NCBI GenBank assembly: GCA_037178625.1
Contig: CM074133.1
Location: 2,914,001 to 2,978,000 of the forward strand
Source of the DNA: Skeletonema tropicum
Taxonomy: Eukaryota > Bacillariophyta > Thalassiosirophyceae > Thalassiosirales > Thalassiosiraceae
Direction of reading: 5' to 3'
Length of the DNA stretch: 64,000 nt
Shown here one piece after another: positions 57,867 to 64,000 of the stretch. The position numbers were made by a program, and so were the translations under genes. How positions within the stretch are numbered: the stretch's first letter is position 1; each line of letters starts with the position of its first letter. The notes under the pieces are model-generated. The model was not told where the DNA came from and did no database searches. It was given only the letters and a program-made list of their open reading frames with translations.

Positions 57867-60090
57867 TTATGCAAACCAACCTTGCCAAAAGTTCCCCTCG
57901 AAAGGATTCCAACAATCCGCAAAAGCATCGGCGTCACCATTCCGTTGTCTCCTCGCAAGCTGTTGCTGTCTCGTAGAAGTACCAACACTACTACTTGGCA
58001 CATTAATATTGTCGGTAGTGGGTGCAATGCACTGACGTACAACATCCGTGGCTAAACGCATCAGCTCATCGCCATCGCTTTGAGTACATTGAGGTGGTCC
58101 TCTTCTTCCGTAGTAAGCAGTGTAATTATCAGTCAGGGCACTGACATCAGTTTGATCATCTCCAATTTCAGGGGATGGAAGACCAGGTATACAGCTCAAG
58201 GCCCCAGAAGAACAAGTCTGCACTATCCCATTATTATTGGCATTTTTATTCCCATTGGAAGTCAGTGACCGCGACCGTGGCGGTGTGCGTGAGCTTACCG
58301 AAGAAGGTGAGGGGTACGCAGCGATTGCACGGAAGGGGGTAGTCGTCTCGATTCCTTTACTTTGAGAATCTGCCCGTGAGGAAGTCTCCTCAATGATAAC
58401 GTCATCATCAATAAGTACGTCATCATCATTAGTGCGCTTCTTGCCAAAGAGTCTTCTTCCAAGAAGTGACTTGGATTTCTTCGATTTATCTACATCTTGA
58501 GATAAGTGAGCATCCATATCGATAGTAGAAGAAGACCGATCATCGTCCAGCAGACTCTCATTCTTGATTAAATCTCTCATAGCCATAGTGTTGGAAGTGT
58601 CGCCCGTTTCTTCATCATCTCTGGCCTTGCTTTTCTTATTACTGAAAAATGACAGCGGGAGTACCTTGGGCGACTTGTCTTTGGCAACAACTTCTTCATC
58701 ATCATAATCATCTTCGTCACCGATAACAATACCCGCGGAGGTATAGGATGCCTCCACGGTAGGGACGGATGTGCCGGTAGCAGTTCTAGTTACCCTTACC
58801 GGCTCTTGCCACCACATAGCCGTAGATTCGGTTTCACCCATTACTCCTGCGAGTGCATCCAAGTCACATTCATATCCTTCACCGTCATCATACTGAATGG
58901 ATTTCAGATCATCATTATCAGAGTCAAGACGATAACGACTCTTCTTGCGTGGTCTAGATGTGTAGGCGAATAATCCAACCAGCATGAGAAAGAAGGCACC
59001 AAGTCCAGCAATCACACCAATCGATGCACTGGATGATGCAAACCCTGATAATGGAGAAATGTTGGATGGAGCGGATGCTGCTGCAGATGCAACTATAGGA
59101 GCCGGAACAGGAGGTTCCGTAACAGCAGGAGCCGTAGTGTCTACCGTCGGTAATGATGGCAACACAGTATCATCTACCAACGCAGGCTCCAACAATCGAA
59201 TACCCACAACCTCATCATTCAAAAACTCTTGCTGCACAATCATTTCATCATTCAAATCATCCTTGATCGCCTCCAAGATTCTCCCATCTAGATTTTCAAA
59301 TGGGTCGGCAGTATTGGAAATGAATAGGTTGATTTCCCCTTGTATGACATTGCATTTGGTCCCCTACGGTACCACTTCGTAGTTTGGAAATGGGACCTTG
59401 ACGGTAGGAGACACTGCCAATAATATTCTTTTCACCCACGGTTGGTTGTGTTCGAATCGATTTCGCCTCTTTAATTTCGGACTGGGTGCTCAGATAATTG
59501 TACGCACCACCCTCCTCCTCCTCCTCCTTTGTTTCTTCTTCCTCTTTGTTTTCAGGAAGAGCACTTCGAATTACACTTGCAGGATCAATCACGCCATCCA
59601 CCCTCGTCTCAGCCAATACAGAACCACCATCCCAATCCTCATCCTCCTCACGCTCTCCATCCCGCGACTGGCCCGCCTCAGCCTCTAAAATCACCGACCC
59701 TGAAAAGTCTCCACTTACCCCATCTAAAAACTGCTCCACCTCTCCTCCACTTGTCTGAAATTGACAAACTTGCTCCGTCTCAAGCCTGCCCCCATCACTC
59801 GCTTCAATCCCAAGTAATGAATTGGACCCACGCCCTCGAAATCGCAACCTTCGTCGAAACGGATTACCATTCGAGTCAGTGTTACCATCCATACACTCGA
59901 CAAGGTTACCAATAGTCGCAATCCGCCTCAGCAATGTCGTGGAAATGTGCTGTACAGCCAAATCTAATGGTTTATTAGGTAACACATCAATCTCGTAAAT
60001 GTATTGGATGGTTAGTTCGGTGGGTTCTATGCCGGAGGTGCGGAGGAGGTCTGGTGTGGTGTATGGGGTGCATGTGTAGTAGGTGGCCAT
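57867..60090 (-). CDS. Type I-like membrane protein of unknown function
   Basis: Two frames (60090-59296 and 59276-57867) form one protein if one base is removed from the G4 run near 59365, joining the region before CNVIQGEINLFISNTADP. The N-terminal part starts MATYYTCTPYTTPDLL and has a YIYEIDVLP...LDLAVQHISTTLLRRIATIGNLVEC block like those in large diatom surface-protein families. The downstream part has a transmembrane helix (IGVIAGLGAFFLMLVGLFAYT) followed by RPRKKSRYR, so the acidic, Ser-rich 300-residue C-terminus faces the cytosol. No signal peptide is obvious at the chosen start, so an upstream exon may be missing. Function unknown. Confidence 0.55.
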
Positions 60091-60280
60091 GATTGTTGTT
60101 TGTTTAGTAGTTGTGTTCGTATAATATGGGAAGTATGAAATGTCGTTGGTTCGTGTAAAGGTAAAAAGTTGTATCGCGAAGTGATATGAAGCACACTGTC
60201 GCTAATAAGATATGATTGCAACGATACTATTACAGCAAACTGATCGTTTCAAATGGTCGTTATTCCAGCGATGAAACGGT

Positions 60281-60823
60281 TTGCAAATCAACAAATGTAT
60301 GTTTCAAAAGCATTCCAAGAGAACGGTTTACATGCAGTGCAACAACATGGCAAGGCCCCGGGGTTTGCATGAAAAAATGAGCCTGGTTTATTTCTCTGGC
60401 AAAACGTTGGACGAAAATCGGCAGTTCGACTTTTTGGTTCCGCCTCGGGAGTTGGACAAAGCGGGGAAAGCAATAGAGGGCATGCGCTCTATCTACCAAA
60501 TCGCTATGATTGTACAGTGGGTTTGGTCCATCTGGACAACTGATTTTATTGGGCATTGCCCTCTTTTTTCAAAAGAGGAGCATTTCGTTTCTTTTTCTGA
60601 CCTTTTCTCCCCTTTCAACACTTTCGTCCATCTTCCATCGGCCTCACCGTCTCAATTTGCTATATACTCCATACCAACGGCAGACCAACGGCCTCAGCCT
60701 CCAATCCACTCATTCATTCAAGGCTGTTGTCATTTGGGACTTGCTGAGTATATCAACGCAGTTCTATCCTTTTGGTACGCAGAACATAACTATATACAAG
60801 TAAGACTACTTCCATTCCTTTAA
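60281..60823 (+). CDS. Hypothetical protein
   Basis: A 180-residue frame with no recognised domain. It may be spurious, since no signal, domain or repeat supports it. Confidence 0.2.
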   Translation: MQINKCMFQKHSKRTVYMQCNNMARPRGLHEKMSLVYFSGKTLDENRQFDFLVPPRELDKAGKAIEGMRSIYQIAMIVQWVWSIWTTDFIGHCPLFSKEEHFVSFSDLFSPFNTFVHLPSASPSQFAIYSIPTADQRPQPPIHSFIQGCCHLGLAEYINAVLSFWYAEHNYIQVRLLPFL

Positions 60824-60930
60824 TTATTGATTTTTATCTGAAGTTCGGACACAAGACACCTCTTGTGCACATTAATTCAAAAAATCGGAATACGAAACAT
60901 CAGCAGAAATCAATAACGGCATCAATAATA

Positions 60931-61170
60931 ATGAACAAACAACAGCAGCAGCAGCAGCAACAACAACAACAACAGCTTCATGAACTAAGCGTCACAAAAA
61001 CCGAACTAACAGCAGGTGATACCTCAGGGCTTGTGTACGTGCGTTCTTCTACAAAACCTTCTGCTGGGAATACTACAGCGTTTTTGGTAACTCCACGGCA
61101 AGATGTGATACGGGAGGTGGATGAAAAGTTGCGTCAGATTGAGCAGCAGCAGCAGCAGTCACACAGGTAG
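60931..61170 (+). CDS. Small poly-Q, prefoldin-like coiled-coil protein
   Basis: From MNKQQQ at 60931: a poly-Q run, then LHELSVTKTELTAGDTSGLVYVRSS, a short loop, AFLVTPRQDVIREVDEKLRQIEQQ. The helix - VY...AFLV - helix layout recalls small prefoldin-like subunits such as the ASDURF type, but the match is weak. A second short Q run ends the protein. Confidence 0.35.
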   Translation: MNKQQQQQQQQQQQQLHELSVTKTELTAGDTSGLVYVRSSTKPSAGNTTAFLVTPRQDVIREVDEKLRQIEQQQQQSHR

Positions 61171-61984
61171 TGGCAGTGGCTGCGTAAGACCTCAATCTAC
61201 AAATGAAATGATGGGAGGGGAAATTGATAATGATAATATGATGTTGTTCGATAAGAAATGAGTGGAAACAAGTCATTATATTGTTATGTTGTGCTTCAGT
61301 TTCTCTCGAGCACTGGAATGGTGTTTTGTGGCTGCAACCATTATGGACATTCTACAACAATTTGAACATTAGCAAGATGAAAAAAGATGGTGGCGAACAT
61401 ATATATATTCAAGATAGCAAGCAGCAACTGGTTGCTTTCTTGTTTGTATGTTCAACAACTTACAACATGGCTAGGCTGCCTTTGTCAATAATGAAATGTT
61501 GAGTCGCGAGAAATGCAATTTATGAACAGGATGATCTGAAATATGACGAGTCCAGGTCAAGATTCGATTGAGCGCTTTCATTCGTCTCAAAAAGTGTTTT
61601 GTATATGCTGATTTTGCAGTCATTACCGTTACAAAATGGTTGGTGTCGCAACAATGTAAGATGTGTTTTTTTTTAATCTAACGATTATTTATGTTGTTGT
61701 GATGTCAAGGTGTGATATATGTCTATTCTATCACTGCGGTGATGGGCTACATTTTCAGAGCAGTGAATGGAGGCCACGTCTATTGATTGTGATTGTCTGT
61801 GCCAGTGATGTCTTTTATGAGAAAAGGAAAGTAACAGTGCATGGTACAATAGTAGAGCATAGTTCAGTATCCAGTAGGGAGATGCACATTGGTCAAATCT
61901 CATTCCTATTTTTATACTTCTACAATCAAACAATCAATCAGGTCAAAATCATTCACAGTTCACAGACTATCAGGTCAAAAAGTA
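61171..61984. other. Intergenic DNA
   Basis: No convincing gene; short frames only. Confidence 0.4.
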
Positions 61985-62995
61985 TCATGAATGATTATCC
62001 GACACCGAATCCACAGAAACAGCATCGATATCGATATGATTGCCATGACCAATAATTTTAGTTGGTAAATACTCATGCTCTTCCTCATCTTCATCGTTTT
62101 CATCATCGGAGATAACAGTGCTGACGAAATGGTGTCTAAGAACAAATTGTCGTCGGAGAAGTGATTCATTCCTTCTTCCTGGGAGCGGTTCCATATCTGG
62201 TATTGGACCACGACGATTGAGATCGCCGTTGCCTGGTTGGAAACGCCGTCCCCGATATCTTGACGGCATGATCTCACGAGCACTCCTACTCTTGTGTGAT
62301 AGGGGGCCCAGGGCGTCGATACCGCGTCTGCCAAGTTGCTTACTGCCATTGCGCTGCTGCTTGAAGTGTCTTCCAACAGTTTGTCTCCTGCGAAAGGGAA
62401 GAGGAAGCAATTCGATCTGGTTCTGCACATTAAAACCTAAACGACCCCTCTTCTCCAGCTTGGCCTTGACGTCCTGCAGACTGCTTTTCTTCTGCTCAAT
62501 TGTATTTGTACTACGCATCATGGTGTCTATTCTTGAGACAGAGACAGTGCTAAGTATGCTAGTACTCCGTGCCTTTTCTTTTGTTGTCGTTGAAAATTTT
62601 ATGTGACCAAGAAGTGATTCGCATTTCATTTTACCCGCATCATGTTGTGATGTGTACCTAAAAGTACTGAAGAACTTCAAGTAGCCTGTTCTTGTTAGAA
62701 TGCCACACCATTTCCCTGATTCTTTCGAAAGGCACTCAAAATAATCGCGAACGGGGAGGGACCCGTGAAGCGCCAAGAACAAAAACGAATACTCAAGAAT
62801 CCAGGGTTTGATGGTGTGTGTCGAGTCAACTCGCTCGTGACGCACAGGGAGTACCGGTTGAACCGATCTTGCGGAAGATCGGTCATCCGGCTCCACCCTT
62901 TTTAGCGTAGTCAACCACAGTAACCATAAACCAAAGTTATGTCTCCAGTAGTTGACTCTTCTGGCGTCATCAGGTAGAGCCCGTTCAACAAGCAA
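61985..62995 (-). CDS. Hypothetical basic protein
   Basis: A 336-residue frame. The part from about MMRSTNTIEQKKSSLQDVKAKLEKRGRLGF onward is Arg/Lys-rich (RRRQTVGRHFKQQRNGSKQLGRRG...) and ends in an acidic tail (SDDENDEDEEEHEYLP), as in some RNA-binding or nuclear proteins. The first 110 residues read less like protein and overlap a small tandem duplication, so the true start is probably internal. No family recognised. Confidence 0.35.
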   Translation of the reverse strand: MLVERALPDDARRVNYWRHNFGLWLLWLTTLKRVEPDDRSSARSVQPVLPVRHERVDSTHTIKPWILEYSFLFLALHGSLPVRDYFECLSKESGKWCGILTRTGYLKFFSTFRYTSQHDAGKMKCESLLGHIKFSTTTKEKARSTSILSTVSVSRIDTMMRSTNTIEQKKSSLQDVKAKLEKRGRLGFNVQNQIELLPLPFRRRQTVGRHFKQQRNGSKQLGRRGIDALGPLSHKSRSAREIMPSRYRGRRFQPGNGDLNRRGPIPDMEPLPGRRNESLLRRQFVLRHHFVSTVISDDENDEDEEEHEYLPTKIIGHGNHIDIDAVSVDSVSDNHS

Positions 62996-63036
62996 GAGAG
63001 CTGTCTCCAGTAGTTGACTCTTCTGGCGTCATCAGG
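62941..63036. repeat. 62-bp-period tandem duplication
   Basis: A 34-nt block beginning GTCTCCAGTAGTTGACTC occurs at 62941-62974 and again at 63003-63036. Confidence 0.85.
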
Positions 63037-63268
63037 GTTGTTCACATTCGTTTTGAGAAATTGCGGGAAGCCCTTAAGTGTAGAAATCCTTAATTATTGC
63101 GGGAAGGAATTTTGTTAGGGTTAGTCATTGTTACATTTTGTTACACCAACATAACAGTGTTCGAATATCGTCACACAAATGTTACAGCGATTCTTTTGGC
63201 ACCCTATCGTTTCGAATCGTACAACTGACTCATTTGATCGAATAAGTAATGCTGCCCGCATCTAAATA

Positions 63269-63700
63269 ATGAGAGGAGCTAAGTCGTTCGGTCGGTCGGT
63301 CGGTCGGTCGGTCGGTCTGTCCGGGCCCTTTGGCGTGTCCTTTGGCCTTCACGGACATTTTCGATCGACTCTTTCTTTGATTGGCTTGCCTCTGCCGAGA
63401 TCAACCTTCATCTCCAAACACACCTCATCCATGTCTCCAACATCCTCAACAACGTACAGGAGGATTTGGATGATGCAAAGACCACGATCGAACAGGTCAA
63501 GTTGCTCCTTGACTAACTGGAAAACAAAATTTGATATTGTGTGTAACTTAGCACAGAGTTCTGGGGTCGATCTTGAAACCCTCAACAATATCAGAAATGA
63601 ACATGATACTCTTACATTGTACAACAAGGCTCTCACTTCTAACGTCAATTACATCACCACTTTCACCAACATTAAGAAGGAATCCGAGAGTGGGTACTAA
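63269..63700 (+). pseudogene. Broken coiled-coil frame, possibly mobile-element derived
   Basis: One frame ends LETLNNIRNEHDTLTLYNKAL, while a neighbouring frame just upstream reads VSNILNNVQEDLDDAKTTIEQ before a stop. Together they suggest a coiled-coil protein split by a frame change. The N-terminus is only translated GGTC repeat. I cannot name the parent family. Confidence 0.25.
63287..63318. repeat. GGTC tetranucleotide microsatellite
   Basis: About eight tandem copies of CGGT. Confidence 0.9.
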
Positions 63701-64000
63701 CTCTGCCAAATCATACTAACAGTCCTGTAGAATATTATTTCACCAAATGATTTACATCTCGCTCTAATTTCTTCCTACCTGTCTTCAATCGTTTCCACAC
63801 GTTCATCTCACATAAATCAATATTCTCCCAACCGTGTCTCAGTAATCACTACACAGCATTCGTAGAAGGCAATGTACAACCTTTATTACATAATTATTAA
63901 AGTGTTACATAACGTACTATTTGAATACTGCTATGTATATAAGTAGACACAATCAATATCGTAGTAGATAGCCGGTGCCTCCTCTCTTATTTAGAAAACC

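Noticed and set aside
63269..63330. SVGRSVGRS start of a coding frame
   Set aside because: It translates a GGTC microsatellite.
1..64000. CRISPR array, prophage or bacterial operon
   Set aside because: The only regular repeats are the 1.07-kb units and simple sequence; genes have spliceosomal introns and eukaryotic domains.

Overview
The window looks like nuclear DNA of a diatom, probably a centric species. The evidence is short GT-AG introns of about 80-160 nt in intron-containing genes, a DUF6824-type regulator, a BspA-like leucine-rich-repeat fragment, and N-termini built as a signal peptide followed by a ...F cleavage motif, as on plastid-targeted proteins of secondary red plastids. There are no operons, Shine-Dalgarno sites, CRISPR arrays, rRNA genes or recognisable tRNA genes.

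Positions 1-27200 are mobile and repetitive DNA. A 942-bp segment with Crypton-like recombinase fragments occurs twice, around a broken PIF1-type helicase. A DUF6824 gene (5384-7305, minus) is cut inside its poly-glutamine tract by a 569-bp palindromic inverted-repeat element. Positions 8723-21544 hold twelve near-identical head-to-tail units of about 1069 bp. The outer ends form an imperfect 23-bp terminal inverted repeat, and an 8-bp direct repeat AGATATTC flanks the whole array, so it behaves as one TIR insertion that was amplified in place. Two further inverted-repeat elements lie at 23230-23970 and 24100-25667.

Positions 27200-64000 are gene-rich, with many divergent gene pairs. In order: a probable mitoribosomal protein mL59 (27244), a MORN-repeat/AT-hook protein (27874-31064), a membrane histidine acid phosphatase (31462-33578), a plastid-type membrane protein (37811), a PPK2-family polyphosphate kinase with a tonoplast-type dileucine motif (39483-42643), a multiply frameshifted ThiO-like glycine oxidase (42764-45527), a SAM methyltransferase that starts with a piece of the nearby kinase gene (46066), an MMACHC/CblC-like cobalamin protein (47825), choline/ethanolamine kinase (49885), a SHAQKF Myb protein (51459-53328), an ankyrin-DnaJ protein (53924), a small plastid-type membrane protein (55598), a lumen-type PRMT-like protein (56454) and a type I membrane protein (57867-60090). 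Two more inverted-repeat elements lie at 33782-34846 and 49317-49823.

Several recognisable genes need single-base frame corrections, most often removal of one base and often in a short homopolymer. This points to residual assembly indels, but the ThiO-like gene has so many that real decay is also possible. The strongest novel signals are the in-situ amplified TIR array, the element splitting a poly-Q tract, and the kinase-methyltransferase chimera.
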